DNA of 22,675 nt from an uncultured Opitutia bacterium (GTDB lineage: Bacteria; Verrucomicrobiota; Verrucomicrobiia; Opitutales; UBA953): contig CAITUF010000054.1 in the NCBI GenBank assembly GCA_903895475.1, forward strand, positions 1 through 22,675, written 5' to 3'. This document shows positions 1 to 8,551 of this stretch, one piece after another (within the stretch, counting starts at the first letter, position 1; every line of letters begins with the position of its first letter). The notes under the pieces were generated by a model. It ran no database searches. It was not told the origin of the DNA and was given only the letters and a program-made list of their open reading frames with translations. The translations under genes were made by a program, and so were the position numbers.

Positions 1-98
1 GCGACGATGAGCAACACGTTCGGACGAACCGGCGCAGGGGCCGCCGCGACGAACGAGACGACACCGAGAAAGGCGGCGAGGAGACGGAGGGTCTTCAT
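1..98 (-). CDS. Secreted sulfatase, N-terminal fragment (cut by window edge)
   Basis: Only the first 32 codons and part of the next are inside the window. The ATG at 98 begins a signal peptide (MKTLRLLAAFLGVVSFVAAA), followed directly by APVRPNVLLIVA. The motif RPNVLLI(V/L)ADD is the classic beginning of the alkaline-phosphatase-like fold of type I sulfatases (PF00884), where the following aspartates bind calcium. The catalytic CxPSR motif would lie outside the window. The gene starts 52 bases after the PSCyt1-WD40 gene on the same strand and is probably the fifth gene of that operon. No Shine-Dalgarno sequence is visible; the bases before ATG read TATCCCC. The family call rests on a short motif, and another member of the alkaline phosphatase superfamily is possible. 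The substrate cannot be inferred. Confidence 0.75.
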   Translation of the reverse strand, partial: MKTLRLLAAFLGVVSFVAAAPAPVRPNVLLIV

Positions 99-150
99 GG
101 GGATACTTTCTTGTAGCACCTCCCTGCCCTGAAGCAATCTCCAGACAGGC

Positions 151-3100
151 CTACTTAGCCTGCGCAACGTTACGCTTCGGTAGTTTAGCCAGGTAGGCCG
201 ACTCCGCCGCCTTCACCTTGGCCCGCTGGGGCTCGACCTGCGGAGAGAGGTCCGCAATCGTGCGGGCCAGCTCGACGAGGTTCTTCGCGCGGTCGGGCAC
301 TTCCTTGGTTGCGGCGGCGAGGGCCTTCTGGGCGCCCAGCCATTTGGCCTTGGCTTCGTCCAGCGTCTTAGCGGCCGCCACAACAGCCTGCTTCTTCGCT
401 TCCGCCGGCAGGGCCGCTTCGGCCAAACGTGCCTTCGCCGTTGCGACTGCTTGCTGCATCGGGGCTAAGGCCGCCTGGGCCTCATTGACGGCTGCTTGAT
501 GCGGGGCGAGCTTTGCGATGTAAGCCTTCTCAACGGCCGCCGGCGCCGCTACTTTCAGCGCATATTCTTTTTGTTGGGCGAGACGAACCTTCGCTTGCTC
601 GGCTAATTCAGTTTGGTCGGGACCCAATTGCTTCTCGGTTTCGACGAAGACCGCCCGGGCTGCCTCGACCTTGGCGACATCGCCTGCCACCAAGGAGCCT
701 GCCTGGGTAACGGCGACGACGGCCGCAAAACGAGCCACCTGCGCTTGCGCAACGGCTTGCTTGGCCTCGGCCAGTTCCGTCAAGGCCGTTGCCAAACGTG
801 CGGCGGTTTCCTTGCTGGAAGTAAAATAACGGAGCGTCAGTAAGCCCGAGACGCCATGGGTAGAGGCGTCGGCTTCTGAGGCCTTAGTTACCTGGGCCGT
901 GGCGGCCTGTAGGCGCTTCTCTGTTAACTCGGCTGTCATCAGGCTGGCCGCCAGCTTACGCTCGGCCGCATCGACTTTCGCTTGGACAGCGGCTACCGCC
1001 GCCTTGGCCTGAGTCAGTTCGGCCGACGCCGTGGCGGCATCTTTCTTCAAAGTCTCGACGCGAGTCGTCAATTCCGTCACGCGCAGGCGGACCGGGCGCA
1101 TGATGCGGCCATACTCTTCGATAGCGGCTTTAGCGGCGGCGACTTCGGTGTCGCGCTGGCGGATGGCTTCACCCAACAAGGCCTGGCGTTCGCCTAAAAG
1201 TTTAGTCTGGGCCTCGAGCTTACCCGCGGCTTCGGCTTCGGCTTGGCGCAGCGGGCCCAGCGGGGCTTCGAGGGACGGCAATGCTGCCTTGAGCTCACTC
1301 CAAGTCGCTTCCAGTGGGGGTAATTTTGCGGCCAAGTCAGCGACCTGCTGAGTCGTAGCCGTCACGCGCGCAAGGGCGGCCTGGTGCGCCTGCTCGTTCT
1401 CCGCTTTCGCGGCAATCGCATCGGCGATATCCGCCTCGAGCTTGGCGAGGCGCTCCTTCTCGGCGAGAACACCGACGTTAAATTCAGCCGCCCGCAGAAA
1501 AGCGACGTGTTCCTCCCAGCCCGCAATTTGGGCCAGCGAATTCTTGGTGAAGGCCTCGGCGGCGGCGGCGTCCGTCTTTAACTTATTAAAGGTATTCATC
1601 TGCCCCTGGACGACCCCTTGACGGGCCTGTAGTTGGGCGAGTTGACCACGAGAAAACTCCAAGGCGGTGGCCTGGGTCTCGCGTTGCTTCTGGGTCGACG
1701 CCTTGGTCTTTTCATCGCTCTTCGCACTGGCGAGCACCTTATCCGAGTAAGCCAACGACCCTTCGTCGGTCTTCACCTTTGCCTGAAGGTCAACGAGACG
1801 GTTAGCGATCCAATCTAGGTCGAGCGACGACTTAGCAGCTAACTCAAGCAAAGCGCGGCGTTCCGTCTTCGCAGGGGTGAGGGCCTCGGTGGCGACCTTA
1901 ATCTTAGCGGTCAACTCGGCCTTCGTCTTCACATCCGCGGTCTTACCATAGAGGACCGAGCGCATGGCCTCTAATTCCTTATTGGCCGGCTGATAGCGAA
2001 CTTCCACCGCGTTGAGTTTCTTCATCACTTCGGCGGAAGCGGCCAAGATGGTGGCATTCTCGGCCTCGGCGGCACGGAGCTTGGCCGTCGCGGCTTGCGC
2101 GTCCGCCGGTGCACTCGTTGCCTTCGCGCGCAAGCTCGCTAACTGCTTTTCGGCTTCGGCGATACGCTCCGCGAGCTTCGGCGGATTTACCGATATTTGT
2201 GTTAGGTCCTGGCCGGACTCGACGTCAAAGAAGCGAACCTCGCCCAGCCAATTGCCAGTCACGAAAACCTTGGAGTCGGCAAGGGCGACGATTTTGGAGA
2301 CCACATCGGTTTGCTTGATACCCCGGGCATGCGTCAGGCGCTTACCATCGATGGTCCAGAGGGCCGTGGTGCCGTCGTTACCGCAACTTAACAGCCGGCC
2401 ATCAGGCGTGAAAGCCACGGACTGCACTGAGCCGCCATGCGCGGCCCAGTTGGCCACGCGCTTCCCCGTCTTGAGCTCCCAAGTGGTAATCGTCCCATCG
2501 GTCGAACAACTGGCGAGCACGTTGGAGTCCGAGCGCCAAGCGAGGTCGGTCACGCTGGCCTTATGTTGGCCAAGGTTGAAGAACTCTCCGCCGTTTTCGG
2601 ACTCCCAGACCATCACGTTGCCATTGCGGTCAGAGGTCGCGAGGAGGATGCCATCAGGGCTGAAGTCAGCGCCCGTCACCCATTCGGTGTGCTTAGAAAT
2701 CGTGTAGAGTAGTTCACCCGAGGCGGTATCGAAGCACTTCACCTTCTTAGCGTTTGTACCGACGGCGATACGTTTATGGTCCGGGCTGATATCTGCGGAC
2801 ATCAGTTGGTCGAATTCTTTTCCAACCTCGGTGACGCGTCGGCCAGACTTCACATCCCAGACCACGGCGTGGCCAAATTTACCACCGCGGCCACCGCCTA
2901 AGATGAGCAAGGAACCATTGGCACTGAACTTCAGCGACCGAGCATACCCTTCGGTATAAGGCAGGACGCCCGCGAGTTCACGGGACTCGGTATCATAGAG
3001 GAGAATCTGCTTCTGGCCGGCGACGGCCAAGAGGGAGGTCCAGGGACTGGCCGCCATGGCTGTGACCGCGGTGAGGCGCTGGGTGACGACAATCGGATCC

Positions 3101-3597
3101 AGCAAGACGTGTTCGGGTCGGGCGACTGGGCCCGTGGGCTTACCAGCCCCGGCCGCCACCGTCAGGTCAACCTTAGGTTTACTCGCCGTACGCGCCACGC
3201 TTCCCTTGCTCTGCAGGACGCCATCGGCGATCCACTTGGATAATAAAGCTAAGTCCTTAGCCGGCAAGGGAGAGCCCTCGGGCGGCATAAACGGTTCTTC
3301 TTTCTGCGTACTGCAGGTCCACAAGCGGCTACCTCCGGGATTACCAGGGTCCACGACGGCACCGCCACTTCCGCCAGCCACTAGGGACGCGTAACTGGAG
3401 AGATCCAGCCCACCCTTCTTCTTGTCGGGATTATGGCAAGAGAAGCACTTATTCTCCAGCAGCGGACGGATATGGTCGTCGTAGGTCAGCTTGACGGTGG
3501 CCTCCTGGGCACGCGCGGCGAGACCGGTCAGGCCCGTGGCGGCGAGGAGGAGGAAACGGCGCGAGACCGCGCCCAAACGCGATGAGAAAGCAGCCAC
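151..3597 (-). CDS. PSCyt1 cytochrome / WD40 propeller / long coiled-coil protein
   Basis: Exported 1148-residue protein. Residues 1-30 form a signal peptide with an SRRF element. Residues 35-128 are a Planctomycete-type cytochrome c domain (PSCyt1) with heme motif CFSCH (51-55) and a MPPEG segment (104-108) whose Met could be an axial ligand. Residues about 165-470 contain WD40-like blades (for example FSPDGILLATSDRNGNVMVW). From about 475 to 1140 the sequence is Ala/Lys/Glu/Gln-rich with heptad character and is predicted coiled coil, broken near 920-935. Known: PSCyt1-WD40 proteins occur beside DUF1501 and DUF1549/DUF1553 genes in PVC bacteria. Inferred: an extracytoplasmic heme scaffold, with the coiled coil as spacer or assembly element. 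The start is GTG, six bases after the upstream stop; no later Met precedes the signal peptide. Function is unknown, but the domain reading is firm. Confidence 0.85.
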   Translation of the reverse strand: MAAFSSRLGAVSRRFLLLAATGLTGLAARAQEATVKLTYDDHIRPLLENKCFSCHNPDKKKGGLDLSSYASLVAGGSGGAVVDPGNPGGSRLWTCSTQKEEPFMPPEGSPLPAKDLALLSKWIADGVLQSKGSVARTASKPKVDLTVAAGAGKPTGPVARPEHVLLDPIVVTQRLTAVTAMAASPWTSLLAVAGQKQILLYDTESRELAGVLPYTEGYARSLKFSANGSLLILGGGRGGKFGHAVVWDVKSGRRVTEVGKEFDQLMSADISPDHKRIAVGTNAKKVKCFDTASGELLYTISKHTEWVTGADFSPDGILLATSDRNGNVMVWESENGGEFFNLGQHKASVTDLAWRSDSNVLASCSTDGTITTWELKTGKRVANWAAHGGSVQSVAFTPDGRLLSCGNDGTTALWTIDGKRLTHARGIKQTDVVSKIVALADSKVFVTGNWLGEVRFFDVESGQDLTQISVNPPKLAERIAEAEKQLASLRAKATSAPADAQAATAKLRAAEAENATILAASAEVMKKLNAVEVRYQPANKELEAMRSVLYGKTADVKTKAELTAKIKVATEALTPAKTERRALLELAAKSSLDLDWIANRLVDLQAKVKTDEGSLAYSDKVLASAKSDEKTKASTQKQRETQATALEFSRGQLAQLQARQGVVQGQMNTFNKLKTDAAAAEAFTKNSLAQIAGWEEHVAFLRAAEFNVGVLAEKERLAKLEADIADAIAAKAENEQAHQAALARVTATTQQVADLAAKLPPLEATWSELKAALPSLEAPLGPLRQAEAEAAGKLEAQTKLLGERQALLGEAIRQRDTEVAAAKAAIEEYGRIMRPVRLRVTELTTRVETLKKDAATASAELTQAKAAVAAVQAKVDAAERKLAASLMTAELTEKRLQAATAQVTKASEADASTHGVSGLLTLRYFTSSKETAARLATALTELAEAKQAVAQAQVARFAAVVAVTQAGSLVAGDVAKVEAARAVFVETEKQLGPDQTELAEQAKVRLAQQKEYALKVAAPAAVEKAYIAKLAPHQAAVNEAQAALAPMQQAVATAKARLAEAALPAEAKKQAVVAAAKTLDEAKAKWLGAQKALAAATKEVPDRAKNLVELARTIADLSPQVEPQRAKVKAAESAYLAKLPKRNVAQAK

Positions 3598-3603
3598 GGG
3601 GTA

Positions 3604-6084
3604 TCAATGGGTGAAGACGAATTCCTTGGAGTTCAGCAAAGCCCAGAATGCATCCTCGAGGACTGCTTGCCGGTTGGCGGGGTCACTGGCCAAGGCCTTC
3701 AGTACCGCGGCTTTCTCCGCCGCCAACGGATGCCGGCCGAAGACGCGCATAAAGAGGTCGGTGACGATAACGTCGTTCGACATACCGTCCGCGATCAGCC
3801 GTTCGACCACCCGACCACGACGGATACGGTCGTTGATGGCGTCCCCATTCATCAAGTGCAGGGCCTGCGAAAGGTTCGGATCTGTTTTCACTTCGGAAGA
3901 GGCCACTGACTCACGCTTAGCGCGGCCGAAGGTCGTGAGGAAGTAGTTACTGACCGCACCGTCGGCGATTTGCACGGCACGGGCCCCAATCGGCAAGCCT
4001 TGGAACTTATTCGGCGTTTCGGTGATTTGCGAGATGGCGTCGAGCAGAACCTCGGCGCGGACGCGGCGGACTTGGGCCCGGGCAAAGTTCAGCTTGTCGC
4101 CCCCGTTACTGGCGTTCGGCTTGGACGAACGCTGGTAGGCGGCGGAGCTCACCACGTCCTTCACGAGCTTACGGACGTCATACTTGTAGTCGGTCAGGTG
4201 TTGGGCCAGTTGGTCGAGTAAATCCGGATTGGATGGCGGGTTGGAGACGCGCACATCATCCACGGGATCCACGACGCCGACGCCCAAGAAGTGCGCCCAG
4301 ACGATATTGGAGATATTGCGCGCGAACCACGGGTTCCGCGGCGAGGCGATCCACTCGGCCAACGCCTTGCGGCGGTCATCGCCGGGCTTGAGGTCAGGCT
4401 CCTCGCCTCCGAGGAACTTCGGCTTCACATTGGCCTTGGTCAGGAAGTGCTGGGACTCCCCATTCTTCTTGTTGTAGATTATGACTTCCTGCGGGTCGTC
4501 GGTGTTCTTCCGGCCGATTTGGGCAAAGAAGGCGTTGAAACCATAGTAGTCACTCATCGTCCAGCGGTCGAACGGGTGGTTATGGCACTGCGCGCACTGG
4601 ATGCGCATCCCCATGAACACCTGGGCCACGTTTTCGCTGAGTTTAAGCTTATCGAGCTCAGTCTGGTAGAAGTTCACCGGTGGGTTGGAGACCGTGCCAC
4701 CGTTGGCGGACAGCAGGTCGACGACCACCTCGTTCAACGGCTGGTTCTGTCCGATACGATCAGCCAGCCAGTTGTAATAGAGGAGCGAGTTTTTGTAGAA
4801 CGGCGGCTGGTTGTTCCCCCCATTGATGCCGGAGCGAATCTGGAGTAACTCGGACCACTTCATAACCCACAGCTCCGTGAATTCTTTACGCTGCAAGAGC
4901 ACGTCAACCAACTGGGACCGCTTATCGGGGCGCTTATCCGCCAAGAACGCCTGCACTTCCGCGGGCTTGGGATAAAGCCCAACGACATCGATGTAGACGC
5001 GGCGAACATATTCCTCATCGGTGCAGAGACCGGAAGGGCCAATGCGCAGGCGGTGCAGGCGCTCATTCACCGCGGCGTCGACGTAATTGTAGGCTTCGGC
5101 CTGCGGACGGGTGTAAACAAGGTCCTTGGGAATCACGACCACCTGGGCCGTGACGCTATAGACATCGAAGCGGGCCAGCATGAAGGCCGCGCCGCGTTCG
5201 GCGGAAGTCACTACGCCCTGCTTGCTGACCTTCGCGACAGGGTCATTGTTAGACATGAACAGCGCTAGGTTGGTCACATCGCGGTCGGTGCCGTCGGAAT
5301 AGGTGGCGCGAACGGTGATTTGCTGAGTGGCGTTGGATCCCTCCAGGACGATTTGCTTGGGGAAGACCTCGATGCCGGTCACCGTGGCCACGTCGGGGGC
5401 GTCGTCGTGGGCGCCCTTCGCGATCCATTCCAGCAGGGTTCGATTATAGGTCGAATCTGCCTCGAATACTTTATTGCCGGTATGCGGCACGGCACCGATA
5501 GACTTCTCAATCAGCGTGCTTTCCTCGGGGATGGCTAAGTTGATACGACGGCCGATCATCTCACGGGTGAGGCGGCTATAGTCGCCGGCGGGATCCATGC
5601 CAAAAAGCGAGAGACGGAAGCCGTCCTTACCGCGGGCCGCACCGTGACAACCGCCCGCATTGCAGCCGCCGCGAAGAAAAACCGGCATCACATCGAGGCG
5701 GAAGGAAACCGCGCGATCCTTGAGGCCATCCTTAACCTGGACTGGCACCTTCGCCGAAAGACCGCCTAATTCGGCGATGACTTCGGTGGCACCGCTGTCG
5801 GCGACGGCATGCGCGGAATACTCTTCCAGGGAGGCCACCTTCGGATCAGCCACGCGCAGGTTTGCAAAAGCCGTCACATCGCGGGTCGTGGCGTCCTTGA
5901 AGGTCGCCAGCACCACTAAGCGGTGAAAGTCGCGCTTGGACTCGAGGGCTACCGCGGACGGGAAGATTTCGAGCTTCTCAATCTGCGTGAGCTTTTGCGT
6001 CAGGTCGGCCGGAGCCGGGGCGGCCGTTAGGAAAGCCGGGGCACACGCCGCCAGGTAAGTGAAGATCAGTCGGAAGGAAGTCAT
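3604..6084 (-). CDS. Big2 / PSCyt1 / DUF1549 / DUF1553 cytochrome-like secreted protein
   Basis: Exported 826-residue protein with a signal peptide (residues 1-22). Two Ig-like, Big2-type segments lie at about 35-118 and 233-318. Between them is a heme-like motif CNAGGCH (141-147, CX4CH spacing) followed by GKDGFRLSLFGMDP, typical of the PSCyt1 domain in this family. DUF1549 spans about 334-525 and contains a canonical heme motif CAQCH followed by NHPFD (497-505). DUF1553 spans about 570-815 (NPWFARNISNIVWAHFLGVG, then the RAEVLLDAI region). This architecture and length are typical of PVC bacteria. The biochemical role is not established; redox coupling in polysaccharide breakdown is a common guess. 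The ATG lies two bases after the TAA of the PPC gene and the stop is six bases before the PSCyt1-WD40 start, so this is a true operon member. Confidence 0.9.
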   Translation of the reverse strand: MTSFRLIFTYLAACAPAFLTAAPAPADLTQKLTQIEKLEIFPSAVALESKRDFHRLVVLATFKDATTRDVTAFANLRVADPKVASLEEYSAHAVADSGATEVIAELGGLSAKVPVQVKDGLKDRAVSFRLDVMPVFLRGGCNAGGCHGAARGKDGFRLSLFGMDPAGDYSRLTREMIGRRINLAIPEESTLIEKSIGAVPHTGNKVFEADSTYNRTLLEWIAKGAHDDAPDVATVTGIEVFPKQIVLEGSNATQQITVRATYSDGTDRDVTNLALFMSNNDPVAKVSKQGVVTSAERGAAFMLARFDVYSVTAQVVVIPKDLVYTRPQAEAYNYVDAAVNERLHRLRIGPSGLCTDEEYVRRVYIDVVGLYPKPAEVQAFLADKRPDKRSQLVDVLLQRKEFTELWVMKWSELLQIRSGINGGNNQPPFYKNSLLYYNWLADRIGQNQPLNEVVVDLLSANGGTVSNPPVNFYQTELDKLKLSENVAQVFMGMRIQCAQCHNHPFDRWTMSDYYGFNAFFAQIGRKNTDDPQEVIIYNKKNGESQHFLTKANVKPKFLGGEEPDLKPGDDRRKALAEWIASPRNPWFARNISNIVWAHFLGVGVVDPVDDVRVSNPPSNPDLLDQLAQHLTDYKYDVRKLVKDVVSSAAYQRSSKPNASNGGDKLNFARAQVRRVRAEVLLDAISQITETPNKFQGLPIGARAVQIADGAVSNYFLTTFGRAKRESVASSEVKTDPNLSQALHLMNGDAINDRIRRGRVVERLIADGMSNDVIVTDLFMRVFGRHPLAAEKAAVLKALASDPANRQAVLEDAFWALLNSKEFVFTH

Positions 6085-6086
6085 AG

Positions 6087-8522
6087 TTATTGCTTGTTGC
6101 CCGCCGCGGCTTGTTGGCGGAGTTGTTCGAGTCGGGAAAGAACCACCGGGGCGGCGGGCGCAGCCGCGGCGGGCTTGGTTGCATCAGCCTTCGGGGCTTC
6201 GACTTTGGCGACTGGAGCCGGGGCGGCTTTGCGCGGGGCATCGACGCGTAGACTGGAGCCGAGGGCGACACGGTGCGTCGTCGTGCCACCAGCGACGGGG
6301 ACGTCCACTTGGATGAAGAGATTACTAAGCTTGCCGGGGAAGCAGTCCTTGCCTGGCTTCAGGCGGAAGGTCAGATCCGTAGACGCCTTGGTGATTTTAA
6401 TCGGCTCACTGGTAATGGTATCAGGAATGCCAACCAAGCGGGCGACGGCCTCCCCTTCGAACGGCTGGAGTTGCTCGAGCTTGGTCGTTACGATGCCCTC
6501 CTGCCCCTGCTCGATAGCCGCCATCGGAAATGCGGGGGCCGCGACATAAGCTGGCTGGGTCTTCAAGCCACAGAACGGCGAAGCGTTAAACACGCGACCG
6601 CGGCCGGCATCGGCTTCGCCCATCACGACAAACTTCCACTCCGCCGTGGCCACGCCCGCGTTGGCATTTAGCTGGAAGAAACATTCATTAGCCCCAGCGG
6701 GAATGGTCATCTCCCCGAGCGAAGAAATTCCTGGTGGCGTCCACACCATGACAACCCGAATGGCAGCGGCGAAACCTGGCTTGCGCTTGGCAACGACCTT
6801 AAGGTCATAGACGCCATTCTGGACGAGCGGAACCTTCGGCGTGTCGATTTCCAAAGCGTAAGGCGCCTCTTCGACTACCACGACCGGCAGGCGGTCTTCC
6901 GTATCAGTGAGGTAGATAACATTACCGTCGCGGACGACGTCGAAGTTCTGACGGAGACGACCGATGACCTTGTTCTGGGGGTCCACGGGCTCTAAGCGGA
7001 CTGGTACGATGGCTTGGCCCAAGGGGGCATCCGCGGCGGCCTCAAACAGCAGCGGGGCGTTCGGCATATCCTTCGGTGCGTGTTCGGTCAGCAGTTTTAC
7101 ACCGGCGGGCAAGCCCGGCGCGACGAAACGGAAATCTCCACTCACCCGCGTACGGGAGAAGTTTTCGAGTAACGCCATCCGACCACCCCGCGGAACCGCG
7201 ATAAACTGACGGTAGTGCGAATCGTTCACCGAGTATTCGGGGGAAGCGAAGGTCAGGCGCGGCTGCGAGGCGGTGAGCTCGACGCGGTAGACAAACTTGG
7301 GGCTGCCCCGATCCAAGTGATCGCGGATGCTGAGAATGTATTCGCCATCGGCGGGCACCGTGACTTCGAAGCGGGAATCGAGGCGCCGCGTGCCGCCGCC
7401 GTCATCGTTAGAAATCAAGGCGGCCCCGGCGGCACCACGCAGACTGATAACCGGATCCAGCGGCGAGCCTAACCCCTGCGCGTAGGCAAGGCCGGTGAGG
7501 ACCTGCCCTTTCTTCAACGTGAGACGGTAGTAATCCGCGTCGCCCGGCTCGCCAATGATGCCATTAAGCGCATAAGCCTCGGCAGGCGGTACTGCGTTGG
7601 CCTGCTCCCGGGCACTGTTCGGCTCGGACTCTAAGAAGTTATCCACCTGGGAAATGCGAAACGGATTACCTGACGGCGCGGGCGCCTCGGCGGAAAACAC
7701 CTCGAAGTTAGGATCCTCCTCGGACGGCACCGTCACCGAACCCGTAAAGGAACCTTTGGCGTCGATGAAACGTACGTCGACTTTTGAGCCGACCTTGCCG
7801 CCCGCAGGGAAGACCACATCTGGCCGGCGGAAATCGCCCACGTGTAGGCGATAGAACGAGCGCGTCGAACCGCGGTAGGAAGACTCGCGAACCATCACGT
7901 AGTAATCGCCGTCGTATTCCGCAACAAAGGAGCAGTAGCCATCTTGACGATGCAAGATCGTGTCGTCGGAAAACGCCTTCTCGAACCGATCCTTGTCGAG
8001 GATCGCAATATACGGATCGAAGTTTAAGTAACCAAGACGCAGCCCATCGACCTCTAGGCTGAGGCGCTGCCCTTTTTTCACGGTGACCTTAAAGTAATCC
8101 ACATCCTCGGTGAGGACGATGCCCTCGATGGTGCTGTTCAGGGGGATTACCTGGGCTTGCGCAAACTCTGAGTTCGCTTCCTTTTCGTCGACCGTTGGAT
8201 AAGGGCTAACAAAGAATTGGCGCGGGTGGGAAAGGCCCGTCCGCGTGCGCACGCGCACTAAGTGACTACCCAAGGTAGCATCGGCGGCCACCGCAATGGT
8301 CAGGTCGACCTTGCCCGCGGCCACGGCATCGACGCTTTTGACGGTGAAGCCGGGGTCGTAGAACAAGAGCGTCTCGAAGTCCTCGAGGCGCGTGCCAGTC
8401 ACCGAGAGCTTAAATTCGGAGCCGCGCTGCCCGCCATTCGGCTTGCAGGCACTGAACTCGGGGTAAGCGGCCCGCAATCCCGCCGTCAGGCAGAGCAGGA
8501 CGGTAAAGAGACGGGGCAACAT
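6087..8522 (-). CDS. Secreted protein with two PPC (pre-peptidase C-terminal) domains
   Basis: The product is 811 residues from the ATG at 8522, which begins a good signal peptide (MLPRLFTVLLCLTAGLRA). A GTG at 8564 in the same frame would add 14 residues without export character and overlap the DUF1501 gene, so I prefer the ATG. After an IPT/TIG-like segment (about 20-108) come two PPC-type beta-sandwich domains: residues 116-229 (EANSEFAQAQ, DVDYFKVTVKKGQ, FDPYIAILD, YDGDYYVMV) and 299-416 (SEPNSAREQA, DADYYRLTLKKGQ, LDPVISL, ADGEYILSIRD). More beta-rich sequence follows, then a Pro/Ala/Lys-rich tail. No protease catalytic domain is seen, although homologues are sometimes labelled subtilase-like. 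Inference: an extracytoplasmic binding or adhesion subunit acting with the other operon products. It lies 29 bases after the DUF1501 stop and two bases before the next gene. Confidence 0.85.
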   Translation of the reverse strand: MLPRLFTVLLCLTAGLRAAYPEFSACKPNGGQRGSEFKLSVTGTRLEDFETLLFYDPGFTVKSVDAVAAGKVDLTIAVAADATLGSHLVRVRTRTGLSHPRQFFVSPYPTVDEKEANSEFAQAQVIPLNSTIEGIVLTEDVDYFKVTVKKGQRLSLEVDGLRLGYLNFDPYIAILDKDRFEKAFSDDTILHRQDGYCSFVAEYDGDYYVMVRESSYRGSTRSFYRLHVGDFRRPDVVFPAGGKVGSKVDVRFIDAKGSFTGSVTVPSEEDPNFEVFSAEAPAPSGNPFRISQVDNFLESEPNSAREQANAVPPAEAYALNGIIGEPGDADYYRLTLKKGQVLTGLAYAQGLGSPLDPVISLRGAAGAALISNDDGGGTRRLDSRFEVTVPADGEYILSIRDHLDRGSPKFVYRVELTASQPRLTFASPEYSVNDSHYRQFIAVPRGGRMALLENFSRTRVSGDFRFVAPGLPAGVKLLTEHAPKDMPNAPLLFEAAADAPLGQAIVPVRLEPVDPQNKVIGRLRQNFDVVRDGNVIYLTDTEDRLPVVVVEEAPYALEIDTPKVPLVQNGVYDLKVVAKRKPGFAAAIRVVMVWTPPGISSLGEMTIPAGANECFFQLNANAGVATAEWKFVVMGEADAGRGRVFNASPFCGLKTQPAYVAAPAFPMAAIEQGQEGIVTTKLEQLQPFEGEAVARLVGIPDTITSEPIKITKASTDLTFRLKPGKDCFPGKLSNLFIQVDVPVAGGTTTHRVALGSSLRVDAPRKAAPAPVAKVEAPKADATKPAAAAPAAPVVLSRLEQLRQQAAAGNKQ

Positions 8523-8551
8523 GGGCGGACGGGAAGCCGCGGGAGGGACGC

